In this document: in pieces, positions 12,201 to 19,349 of the stretch | Position numbering within the stretch: position 1 is the stretch's first letter | Layout: each line of letters starts with the position of its first letter | From: JAISFI01 sp031553775 | GTDB taxonomy: Bacteria; Bacteroidota; Bacteroidia; Bacteroidales; Azobacteroidaceae | Assembly (NCBI GenBank): GCA_031553775.1 | Contig: JAVBLA010000014.1 | Location: forward strand, 1 to 64,000 | Reading direction: 5' to 3' | Length of the DNA: 64,000 nt | The notes under the pieces: generated by a model | Seen by the model: the letters and a program-made list of their open reading frames with translations, nothing else | Database searches by the model: none | Told to the model about the DNA's origin: nothing | Made by a program: the position numbers and the translations under genes

Positions 12201-15014
12201 AGCTGTTACAAAAACTTTACCGTCTTTAAGAGGAGTCAATAAACCAGTATTATTGATAGTTGCGATTTCTTCATCATCGACAGACCAGTTAATAATCATC
12301 GGAGATGCATTTTCCGGCAAAATAGTTGCCGTAATCTGTGAAGTCGCACCAAGTAATGCGATATCAGCGCCTGAAAGTTCGATTGAAGTAGCTTTTATTA
12401 CTTCTGCGCCGAAACGGAATTCTTCTACTTTCATCGCATTGATATGAGCAAAATTCTTAGATGCACGATTGGTCATTTCAAAAGTGATATCACCGTTTGC
12501 ATCCGGATAAATCAAGTCGGATACAAAAATATGAGAGGTGTTCTGATTTTTTTCATCGTTTGTAAGAGCAGTTCCGACTCCCAGATCCTTGACAGCCATT
12601 TGATAAACGCCTACTGTTTTATTGGTTCCGGTAAGCGTAATTACGCCACTACGGTCTTCCGTATCGAACCGGCTACCGAAAATACTGAAGCGATATGCTT
12701 TATTTCGATCCAGGTTAGTAATTTTAAAACCGCTGGTAGTACCTGCGTTTTCTACATAAAAATAATCCTGAGTAGCCGTTTTAATAGCCAAATCTCCCAA
12801 CAATGCCGCATCAGGCTGTGTAGAACCGCTTATGCTACCCAAACCACCCGCTCCACCTGTATTCAGGGAGAATCCTTTTGTAATCACCAGTTTGCTTGCT
12901 GTTGCAACATTGGCAGATGTGATCAGATCAAAACTGGAATTTGCCGTGTTACCGGTAATATTATTCCAGTAGTTTGAATTTACGTCCGGTCCAACTGTCT
13001 GGACTGAAGTTGATCCTGATGCGCCTCCAAAGTCAAAATACATTTTAGAAGACAATGTACCTTCAACATCCGGAATTTGCACATCACTGTATTCTTCTAT
13101 CTTCATGGCATTGATATGCCCCAGACTATTAATATTAGACGCGGCAAAAACAATTTCGCCCTTAGAATCCGGGAAAACATAACCTGAGACACAAATCTGA
13201 CTATCATTTTGATTTTTCCTATCACCGGTGAAATTTCCGGCAGCGATGCCGGTACCACTTGTTACCTGAGTACCATGGCTATTGTTCAATCCGGTGAATG
13301 AATAAACAGAAGTTCTGGTACCTGTATCGAACCGGGATCCGAAAACATAGAATTTATAAGCTTTTGTTTGATCCAGGTTTTTAATTTTAATCCGGCCTAC
13401 ATTTCTATTTTCAATATGAAGGTAGTCACCTGTAGCCGAAGCGATCGCTAAATCTCCTAATAGATCTTTATCCGGATCCGTCAATGCTCCCGGGCTGGAA
13501 GTATTCAAAGAGAATGGGCCGACAAGTTCCAGTTTATAATCCGGAGTGGCGTTGTCGGAAGGAATCATGTCATAATTTGTTCCGGCAGTATTACTGAGCA
13601 CATTGGTCCAGTAATGTCCGTTAGCATCTGCTCCTACAGTCGGCGTAGTAGATCCGAAATCAACATAGAACGATTTTTCCAATGTTCCTGTCGGAACAGC
13701 CGGAGAAGCTTTATAAACTTCAAACTCACGGATACGGGTCCAGCCGTTTTGATTATCGGTAGAAACCTCCAGTTTTACGTAACGGGCCTCTACGGGGGTA
13801 CTTAATACGGCTTCTTTTGATACAAGTTCTTTTGTAAAAGTTCCATCGAAAACTACATTCCATTCTGGCGTTCCTGCTAAAGAGTTACATACAGACACTT
13901 TGTAGCCGTTAATCCAGTCTTCCGAATCCGTCAAAACAAACTTGGCAATAGGATAAGTTTCTTCCAGATCGATAATTGCCCAACTGGCTTGTCTGAAAAA
14001 AGCCCAGGGGTTGACCATATCCACACCTGTGAGAGAAGCAGAAGCAACCAGATTTCCATCCAGGATATTAGCCGAAGTTTCTCTTCCTGTTTTTGCTACT
14101 GAATAATCAACGATTGTTTTTCCGGTACTGATAATTTCAGGATTAATCGGCCGTACATATTCACCATAAACATCTATCCCGAAAATCCGGATATAATTAT
14201 CTCCGGCTGCTTTGACAGGAACAAATTTGATATACCGGGCTTCTACCGGAGTGGAAAGGGTTTTGTATTTTTCATTCAGAGCCTGATCCAGACCTGATTC
14301 ATTGATAACTTCTGTCCAGTCGCCGGCTTCTACTCCGGTAGTACTTACATAAACTTTATAACCGTCCAGGTTTTTTGCAGCAGAAGGCTCTTTATAATGA
14401 CCATCGCGGAATCCGAATTCCGAGATCGAATAAATCCCGGACAAAGACAAGATCACCCACTGATCCGATGCAGTATCACACCATTTATCTGCGGTACCAC
14501 TAATACTGTTTCTGCCCAGTAATAATTTATACGGATTTTCACCGTCTCCTGTTCTTCCGTTGCAACCATAAATATTCATGATCCGCTTTCCTTTTCCAGT
14601 ATCGGAAGAAGGACTGATAAGAGGAGAGAGAAGAGTGGCCTTCATAGTGAGGTTTTCAGTATCCACGAGAATGTTAACAATGCCTCCCTGATTCAGGTAG
14701 AATTTGTAGTCGTTTCCTCCGCTCGCTTCAAAGGCAAGGGCATGTGTACTGCCAAATACAACCGGTTCATTCTGCTGCAGGGTAGCGACAAAGCTGTCGG
14801 CCCAAACCCCTTTGTTCAGCATAAACTTGAATTGTCCGGACCACATCCTTCCCGTCCAGGAAAAAATGCCGTTTCCGTTGGATTCCATTGGGATAGCTTT
14901 CACGTTTTCCCATTTGCTTTCCGAAGCATCTCCAATCAGATGTAAAGTGGTATACTCCGCAAATCCCATTCGTGAGAACAGGCACAATACTACAAAGAAT
15001 AAAAGTTTTTTCAT
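6249..15014 (-). CDS. Giant modular T9SS-secreted SGNH-hydrolase protein (2921 aa), paralogue of the gene at 206
   Basis: Seen: signal peptide (1-19, nearly identical to the paralogue); SusE/F-like domain (20-130); two discoidin-like domains (131-440); modules at about 445-643, 656-866 and 970-1168, with Ig-like domains at 871-958 and 1171-1255; two SusE/F-like sandwiches (1258-1458); SGNH domain (about 1467-1658) with YMGSSVA, LGNEG and DNAHPN; LamG-like domain (1665-1838); a fourth module (1858-2054); two discoidin-like domains (2061-2358); two cadherin-like beta-sandwich repeats (2365-2540); two more discoidin-like domains (2540-2835); T9SS sorting domain with VYPNPV (2845-2921). The SGNH serine, Asn and Asp-His are present, so the domain looks active. 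Inferred role: cell-surface deacylase with many binding modules. Relative to the shorter paralogue it has two extra modules plus one Ig-like domain in the N-terminal half, and two further inserted blocks, each ending at domain boundaries. Confidence 0.85.
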   Translation of the reverse strand: MKKLLFFVVLCLFSRMGFAEYTTLHLIGDASESKWENVKAIPMESNGNGIFSWTGRMWSGQFKFMLNKGVWADSFVATLQQNEPVVFGSTHALAFEASGGNDYKFYLNQGGIVNILVDTENLTMKATLLSPLISPSSDTGKGKRIMNIYGCNGRTGDGENPYKLLLGRNSISGTADKWCDTASDQWVILSLSGIYSISEFGFRDGHYKEPSAAKNLDGYKVYVSTTGVEAGDWTEVINESGLDQALNEKYKTLSTPVEARYIKFVPVKAAGDNYIRIFGIDVYGEYVRPINPEIISTGKTIVDYSVAKTGRETSANILDGNLVASASLTGVDMVNPWAFFRQASWAIIDLEETYPIAKFVLTDSEDWINGYKVSVCNSLAGTPEWNVVFDGTFTKELVSKEAVLSTPVEARYVKLEVSTDNQNGWTRIREFEVYKASPAVPTGTLEKSFYVDFGSTTPTVGADANGHYWTNVLSNTAGTNYDMIPSDNATPDYKLELVGPFSLNTSSPGALTDPDKDLLGDLAIASATGDYLHIENRNVGRIKIKNLDQTKAYKFYVFGSRFDTGTRTSVYSFTGLNNSHGTQVTSGTGIAAGNFTGDRKNQNDSQICVSGYVFPDSKGEIVFAASNINSLGHINAMKIEEYSDVQIPDVEGTLSSKMYFDFGGASGSTSVQTVGPDVNSNYWNNITGNTANSSFDLITSANVATASKLVITKGFSLNTGGAGGLGSISGSTQPDAALLGDLAIKTATQDYFYVENAGTTSGFKITNLDRNKAYRFSIFGSRFDTEDRSGVITLTGTNKTVGVYQMAVKDLGVGTALTNDEKNQNTSHIFVSDLIYPDANGDITFEMTNRASKNFAHINAMKVEEFRFGAEVIKATSIELSGADIALLGATSQITATILPENASPMIINWSVDDEEIATINNTGLLTPLKDGKVFVTASITYGENEVVTSEPLEINISGQNATGFSLFKKMYLDFGTTANLGALTVNPDKNNNYWNNIVNTQSGLSMTPLNSYNLISTSNDDLGYVLEITKAFRTNEGGGGGLTNPDVNLLGDMAIATATQDYFYVEGFNSTFKIKNLDKTRPYKFYAFGSRAATSDSDSRITKYTFTGASQSIGTLQVVGNANGLGNTGNFYVTDFIYPDANGEIGFEMVNTNSTFGYINMMKIEEYVDGPIIKPTSITLSGDNITTSGQTSQIVATILPEGAIHGAIKWKVNDTSIASIDNKGLLSPKKNGKVTVTATIDFDGGTLSNEIEVNISGQLGGVNMAGSALNETEAVDMHMITNLDGMITNNFEVYASLKGNGSFTFSRDLGNGNAIHYGAGATAGTLLENGNPIQTAISGPVRITINLTDKTYTILPITSLNIVGSSAPGGSDVTKGSPLTYQGNAVWSAKLSLNSGDPSFYFVINKTAQETLKRITGTNSVISQTQASQFSIGTENIRTNMNGGEYEVSVDLRNYTYSVSCGEVNDLKISYMGSSVASGSGAQSNLGWAYMYTNLLKQRYADGQGLNWTTSNISIGGNTTTNLLDRWERDLLSNCSSYVIYGLSLGNEGIHERGEPAYISYHDGMLKAIQQARDAGIFPVMANNYTRADFNASDYNYVKKLNLLIHEWDLPSINTLGAIDDGAGHWASGYENDNAHPNTAGHEEFYYAMVPSLFDALEAGKPLPARVSGTSYKLGKSVTAERIEFTPENIVHPFTVSFDIKTTTAGTIAWFENETGNGSLKINSEGKLVYESPKKGSIISASAITTGDWKRITLTHYYAWGITVLYINDTKAGELYEKLAPKTFALGGTNAPAEIDYRELFFWRAGMNAEEIQYVNAGKMMKSSLEIYAPLGGTEPMVNLAQSTNTLKLANSSQNLDRKMFFDFGPTTNLGAITPSPDKNGNYWNNITGNTTTFSLDLVSSMNEATGYKLEITKDFSLNAAGAGGLTTPDAELLGDLAIGTATQDYLYAEGKNATFKIKNLDPEKTYKFYVFGSRLGTSDSDSRKSQYTFTGTNSSQGILQTTGLGKVQNTGNVFTSGLLIPNASGEINFELVNSESNFGYLNAMKMEEYSMVYPEGGSPLISVTPADGLGVRIARIYSNTGGFTNETAENLLLDKNIAANKNKKWCYNASDHSVVIELSDYYDVDKFVIDDCKTRENNPNFPEYYIYVSTTGTADGDWKEVVHEVNQADVMYKIKEIAPTKARYIKFVPKGITTIRIFGFQIYGRKSFDSAHAKELISVGKPVIEQQTSPDIQRAAVALFDADKTADNSKWSTATGDKYVVVDLKDKYAVSEFKLYDAHSVNTTNQNIDGYKISVSSDLSAWETVVDATGKATVNIKSDVLPTAKDARYVKLEIPESRMGSEKKVNLYEFEVYGKLSSSQNDADLVMLKTTAGTITPGFDPARTNYTLTVAKEVDKITIQAAARNESAVISTGDLGEKTLQLGENHFPVTVTAADQVTKKTYYLTVTRTKKSSLAELKSLTIDGVELVPVFSPSNLTYRTGVNATSVNVVATAGSTDAVVNGAGQQALSDGANYLTVSVTSEDGSKHIEYNLTVYNTKNLISVSSADGKGKRIANVDSYSGMTGVGENPFRMIRGWKENLSGDTQMKWCDTSTGSQSWIIFSLADIYTINRIEFRDCKMVEKDWPNISQYSVYVSTTDTTEGCWTQVVNESGVAGIDEKVKSFDPVDARFVKFVATKPGNAIRVYGFDIYGTFKGKINRGGNIAVGKTIVNYSACTNDMLTPANILDGREGPSWEFARAVAYVVVDLEVATKINKFVVVDSEAWINGYKVSISDTGNGTDWKEVAVPEFSETTLARKEVTLSAPELTRYVRLDIPRANQLGTNHLKEFEIYEWDGTGIEQPESLSTGNFVVYPNPVARGEKIFLNESGLVKIYSVQGQFVFEQNTNGSSAISTRSLTPGSYIIHLINDRGTKQAKLLVK
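8850..9440 (-). repeat. Fourth module copy, inserted between LamG and discoidin domains
   Basis: This copy begins MFFDFG and ends NAMKMEEY. The paralogue has no module at this position: there the LamG end (STNTLKL) runs almost directly into GSPLISVTP. A module was therefore cleanly gained or lost here. Confidence 0.7.
11510..13680 (-). repeat. Array of three YFDFG/INAMKIEE modules in the 2921-aa protein
   Basis: Copies lie at about 13085-13680, 12415-13045 and 11510-12105, the last two separated by an Ig-like domain. Each contains the YWNN, LLGDxAI-x-x-ATxDY, YKFYxFGSR and INxMKxEE landmarks. Spacing and length (about 200 residues) match the two copies in the shorter paralogue. Confidence 0.7.
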
Positions 15015-15031
15015 ATGATCGTAATAATAAA

Positions 15032-15061
15032 TTAAATTAAGTTCTATGTGTATGATTCAAA
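15032..15061 (-). promoter_or_regulatory. Candidate promoter of the 2921-aa SGNH gene (duplicate of the one at 6029)
   Basis: TTTG (15058-15061) and TAATTTAA (15032-15039) are separated by 18 bases on the minus strand. The spacer CATACACATAGAAC core is the same as in the copy upstream of the shorter paralogue. The upstream AAGGGTTGTT-like sequence is also shared, so the control region was duplicated with the gene or has been kept alike. Confidence 0.55.
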
Positions 15062-15123
15062 AAAACACAAACAACCCTTACTTCATGTTAAAAAATATCA
15101 TTTATACAAAATTCAGCAGTCAT

Positions 15124-18087
15124 TCAGTAAACAACCAGTTTCCTGGAATAAGAAAGGTTAGCTGATTCCAATTGCAAGACATAAATACCTTTAGAAAGCT
15201 TATCTGCTATTACAGCATCTTCCTGTATCTTCTCTTTGGCTGCAACCATTTTTCCTGCTACATCGTATAATTTAGCCGATTGAACTTCTTGTCCGTTCAG
15301 GATACGCATATAAACAGATGTACCGTCGGTATAAGCGAAAAAAGGAACTGAAGCCGGGACAGTTGCTTCCATCCCGGTATTATTTCCTAAAACAATCCGG
15401 ACATTCTGTTCTCCGGTTTTTCCGGCTCTCTCTATTTCATATTTGTTCGTGGCATTTCCGTTCAAATAGAACTCTTTGATAACAGAGCCTCTTCCTTCTA
15501 CCTGGATGTTCAGGATCATATCTCCATATTTCAATCCGGTAAGTTTCAGATTGTTCACTCCTTCAGGCAAATAGGGTTCAAACTTAATTTTTCCATCTTC
15601 CAGTTTGACACCAGCCAAACCTGACCAGACCATATTCAGGAATCCGGTAGCCGACCAGGTTTGATGCTCGAGCGGCCCCCAATGTCCATTCTGCCAGCCT
15701 CCGTCGGGCATCCCGTTTTTAGGATCATAAATTTCCCAGAAACTATCGGCTCCTTTATAAAGCCCCAGATCCACCAGGTTAAAAAGTTCGAAGGTATATT
15801 TGTCCAGATTTCCTGTTTTCAGGCAGGCATCTGCATAAAAAGCATTGACAAAAGGCCAAATCATTACATTATGCCGACCGGGTTTTTCATCGTTAAAGCG
15901 GGCAAAATGAGGCGTAATGGAAGGCAAACCATAAGGTGTGGCAGATGCTTCAGCAATTACTTTCTGCGCCTCTTCCGGAGTCAGGATATCAAATAAAACA
16001 GCATAAGATATTCCCAGCCCTTCCTGATGCGGATGAACAGTTCCATTCTGGTCGATAAGATAATTCAATTTTCCGGTTTGCACATTGAACAGGTGAGTAC
16101 GGATGTTACTTTTTAATGCAGCCGCTTTAGATTCCAGAACCGGAATCAGGATATTATCTCCCAGGATGGTAGCCATCCTGGCTAATAAGACGTAAGCTTC
16201 ATAATAAATACAGTTCGTACTTAAACATTTGATTTTCGTATGGGCCGGATGGCTAACCACTGCTCCTCCTAACTGGTCACCGGCAAATACAGGTACTTCA
16301 TACCCTGCGATACCATCGTTAAACACGGAAGGTCCTGTAAAAAGGCCATATTGAGTATCGAATACAGGGTCGCTGCCCCGTGTCATTTTTTCCAGTTGGT
16401 TCATGGTGTTATATCCACTCACAAGGGCCTGATCGAGAAATTGCAAGTCGCCGGTAGCCAGATAATACTCGTAAGCCCCTTTCACCCAAATGATTTTGTC
16501 CCAGTATTCAGCACCGATGGTTTGTTCCGCATTTGTTTCCAGTAAGCTCAACAACGAATTTTTGGCAATTTCCGGTTGCAGGAAAGAATAGCCGTTCCAG
16601 ACGTTGATAGATAAGTCGCGGGTCCATTTCCCGTCGTACCGTGCACCGGCTTTCAGGATTCCGTCCCGGGTAGTATTCAGGTTTACTGTCCACAGTGCCA
16701 GCTCGTAAGCGGCTTTCAGATCTGCGTGGTTGGTGGTGATAGCCGGTTTGTCGGCCAGCTTTCCATAAACTTCTAACTCCCGGATGCGGGCTAATCCCTG
16801 CTGATATTCAACAGGTATCTCCAATTTGAGGTATCTTCCGATAGCGGGCAAGGTTGTTGTAATAATTCCTTCTTTCTTTTCCAGCATTTTATCGAAAGAA
16901 CCTTCAAAAATCAACTTCCAATCACTATCTTTTCCAATAAAGCTACTGGTATATAATTTACATCCAGTAAGCCATTCTTCGCTGTCTGTCAGAATAAATT
17001 TCCTGATTTCATAGGTATCTTCCAGATCGATAGTCACCCAGGCGTTGGTAGATGCTTTCCCAAATGCCCAGGGGTTATTCGCATCCGTTCCGGACGCAGC
17101 AGTAGAATTACCATCCAATATATTGGCAGGCGTTTCCCGGTGACTCCAGCAGGAACTGTAATTTACAATTGTTTTTCCTGCGCTGATAATTTCTTCATTC
17201 AGCGAGCGCACAAATGTTCCATAAATATCTACACCATAAATACGGATATACGCATCAGTCGGGTCTTTTACCGGAACAAACTTAATATAACGGGCTTCCA
17301 CCGGAGTGATTTTTACTAGTTTTTCATCTAAGCTTCCCACATTGGTTTCATGAATAATTTCTGTCCAATCGGCATCATCTGTTCCGGTAGTACTTACATA
17401 AACTTTATATTCGGGAAGATTTTTTACACTTGTACCGGTTTCTTTGATGCGCCCGTCGCGGAACCCGAACTTATTAATGGAATAAATAGCCGGCATGGAA
17501 AAGATCACCCAGGGGTCTGCTCCATTATAGGCCCATTTATTTTTGCTATCTTTCAGATTTTCATCTCTTCCTAACAATAATTTATAGGGAGTTTCATCTC
17601 CATTCGTTTTACCGCTGCAAGAATGTATATTGACGATTCGTTTTCCCTTTCCGTCTATACCGGAGACCGAAATCAGATCGCTTTTAGTGATGGCTAATGT
17701 CATATTCTTGGTATCTACTATCACCTTGAATGTTCCTTCATCTGCCATCATGAACTTATAATCGTTGTCTGTGACACGGGAATTTTCCACATACACGATC
17801 TCATGCGTTTTCCCTACAACAATTTTTTCATTGGCCACTTTTGCATTCAGGCAATTGATCCAAAGATCGGAAGGAGTGGTTTTGAGAAGAAATTTGAAAT
17901 CGCCCGATTTCATGTGACCCGTCCAGGTAAACACGCCATTATCTTCTTTATCCATCTCGTATGCTTTTTCTGCAGTCCATCCACAATCAAAAGCAGCACC
18001 TACAGCATAAATTTTAGAATAATTCTGAGCCTTGCTCCCGACTGTAAGCAGGCTTAACAACACACAAATCAGTACATTTTTTTTCAT
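15124..18087 (-). CDS. Six-hairpin glycoside hydrolase (GH63/MGH1-like) with SusE/F-like and discoidin domains
   Basis: Seen: signal peptide (1-20); a SusE/F-like domain (about 21-130); two discoidin-like domains (about 135-440) homologous to the N-terminal cassette of the two giant SGNH proteins; an (alpha/alpha)6-type catalytic region (about 455-880) with WTRDLS, NDGIAGYE, HQEGLG, DSFWEIY and GPLEHQTW; and a short T9SS-type sorting end (KLYDVAGK then a KLVVY terminus). Known: this superfamily includes GH63, GH37 and mannosylglycerate hydrolase-like enzymes, all inverting exo-glycosidases. Inferred: release of terminal sugars outside the cell; the sugar cannot be read from sequence. It lies 24 bp after the protease gene and is probably the last gene of a GH3-protease-GH operon. 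Confidence 0.75.
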   Translation of the reverse strand: MKKNVLICVLLSLLTVGSKAQNYSKIYAVGAAFDCGWTAEKAYEMDKEDNGVFTWTGHMKSGDFKFLLKTTPSDLWINCLNAKVANEKIVVGKTHEIVYVENSRVTDNDYKFMMADEGTFKVIVDTKNMTLAITKSDLISVSGIDGKGKRIVNIHSCSGKTNGDETPYKLLLGRDENLKDSKNKWAYNGADPWVIFSMPAIYSINKFGFRDGRIKETGTSVKNLPEYKVYVSTTGTDDADWTEIIHETNVGSLDEKLVKITPVEARYIKFVPVKDPTDAYIRIYGVDIYGTFVRSLNEEIISAGKTIVNYSSCWSHRETPANILDGNSTAASGTDANNPWAFGKASTNAWVTIDLEDTYEIRKFILTDSEEWLTGCKLYTSSFIGKDSDWKLIFEGSFDKMLEKKEGIITTTLPAIGRYLKLEIPVEYQQGLARIRELEVYGKLADKPAITTNHADLKAAYELALWTVNLNTTRDGILKAGARYDGKWTRDLSINVWNGYSFLQPEIAKNSLLSLLETNAEQTIGAEYWDKIIWVKGAYEYYLATGDLQFLDQALVSGYNTMNQLEKMTRGSDPVFDTQYGLFTGPSVFNDGIAGYEVPVFAGDQLGGAVVSHPAHTKIKCLSTNCIYYEAYVLLARMATILGDNILIPVLESKAAALKSNIRTHLFNVQTGKLNYLIDQNGTVHPHQEGLGISYAVLFDILTPEEAQKVIAEASATPYGLPSITPHFARFNDEKPGRHNVMIWPFVNAFYADACLKTGNLDKYTFELFNLVDLGLYKGADSFWEIYDPKNGMPDGGWQNGHWGPLEHQTWSATGFLNMVWSGLAGVKLEDGKIKFEPYLPEGVNNLKLTGLKYGDMILNIQVEGRGSVIKEFYLNGNATNKYEIERAGKTGEQNVRIVLGNNTGMEATVPASVPFFAYTDGTSVYMRILNGQEVQSAKLYDVAGKMVAAKEKIQEDAVIADKLSKGIYVLQLESANLSYSRKLVVY

Positions 18088-18111
18088 TGTTATTTCATTT
18101 AGATTTTCTAC

Positions 18112-19329
18112 TTATTTCCGATAAATTTCTATACTCTTTTTCTTTCCTGTATTGATATCTTTTACGAGAAGGATTACATGGTCTTTATCCTGGTAAAAAA
18201 TTTCATCTGAAGTAATCGCATCACAAATCTTCAGATTCCGGCAATCGATATTTCCAAATTTCAAAATTTCATCTCCAACATTTATCTGATCTTTCAAAGA
18301 GGAGTCCCAAATCATTCCTACAATGAGCTTATCATTTTTAAATGATGGGGCAATACCCCATTGGGGGGCAGTCATATCGATTCCATAAGGATTCAGGTAT
18401 ATTTTTTTGTTTTTATAATCCAGGGTAACTTTTGTGTATTTCAGGAGTTCTGTACCGATACGGGAACTTTCGGAATGTGTTGTTTCTACCGTAAGGTTAG
18501 TAAATGCCATCCCATTGATTATCAGTCCTGGCAATTTCAGTAAATAATGATCCTGGTCTTCGGCCAGACCATGTAAACCTATTCCACTGGAAATTCCGTT
18601 ACCTTCTCCTATTTTTTCAAATAATCCGTCTAATCCTGCTTCCAATATTTTTTTATAGATATGGATAGAATGTGTATAAAAAACTCTATCTCCGGTATCA
18701 AACAATACATTGCTTTCTCCGACTCTCATTTTACGGGCATCATTTTCAAGATATAGCTTAATATGAGGAGAACTTTGAGCCGAATCTAAAAACAATTCCG
18801 TAGAAATACCATCAAAACGGGAATCATCGTCTGTTAGAATAATTACTTTCTTTTTCGAATCGAAATGAACAATCGAATTCCTCAATAAATTACTTCCGAT
18901 AACCCCATCAAGATTATAGCAAGTAAATAATTCCACTTCAGGCGAAACCAGAGAAGGGATATCATTAAATACGATCTTTCCTATTTGTATTTCCGGCAAC
19001 GTCACTACTTGCATAGAACCTTCCAGTCCTGACACATCTATTGCTATCTTATTCCCGATTGCACCTACATTCAATTCCTTATATAAGCTTTTGGAAATAG
19101 TAGTCGGAGCCCCTGTATCCAAAAGGAACCTTCTGGATTTGCCATTAAAAGGAATATTAATAATAATTTTTCCGGTTATTTCTTCATAAGGTATTTCCTC
19201 ATAATAATTTTCAGACTTCGTACCCCCTTCGTTTAATAAAACGGACTGCTCTTCGTTTTGAGCATATATACCAGTTGCAAAGCTTAAAAAGATAAGACAA
19301 ATAAATTGTTTCAAATTCAATATTTCCAT
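18112..19329 (-). CDS. Retropepsin-like aspartyl protease with PDZ-like C-terminal domain
   Basis: A 405-residue exported protein. Seen: signal peptide ending at YAQ (about 1-24); two aspartyl-protease signatures, FLLDTGAPTT (about residue 71) and VLFDTGDRVF (about residue 210), consistent with a two-lobed retropepsin/pepsin-like fold in one chain; and a C-terminal PDZ-like region (about 310-400) with an INVGDEILKFG motif. No T9SS tail or lipobox, so periplasmic localisation is likely. It lies 20 bp after the GH3 gene and 24 bp before the six-hairpin GH gene, so co-transcription is likely. Inferred: peptide processing, either of a glycoprotein substrate or of partner proteins. The two DTG triads look intact. 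Substrate is unknown. Confidence 0.8.
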   Translation of the reverse strand: MEILNLKQFICLIFLSFATGIYAQNEEQSVLLNEGGTKSENYYEEIPYEEITGKIIINIPFNGKSRRFLLDTGAPTTISKSLYKELNVGAIGNKIAIDVSGLEGSMQVVTLPEIQIGKIVFNDIPSLVSPEVELFTCYNLDGVIGSNLLRNSIVHFDSKKKVIILTDDDSRFDGISTELFLDSAQSSPHIKLYLENDARKMRVGESNVLFDTGDRVFYTHSIHIYKKILEAGLDGLFEKIGEGNGISSGIGLHGLAEDQDHYLLKLPGLIINGMAFTNLTVETTHSESSRIGTELLKYTKVTLDYKNKKIYLNPYGIDMTAPQWGIAPSFKNDKLIVGMIWDSSLKDQINVGDEILKFGNIDCRNLKICDAITSDEIFYQDKDHVILLVKDINTGKKKSIEIYRK

Positions 19330-19349
19330 TTTATGACGACTTCAATGGT

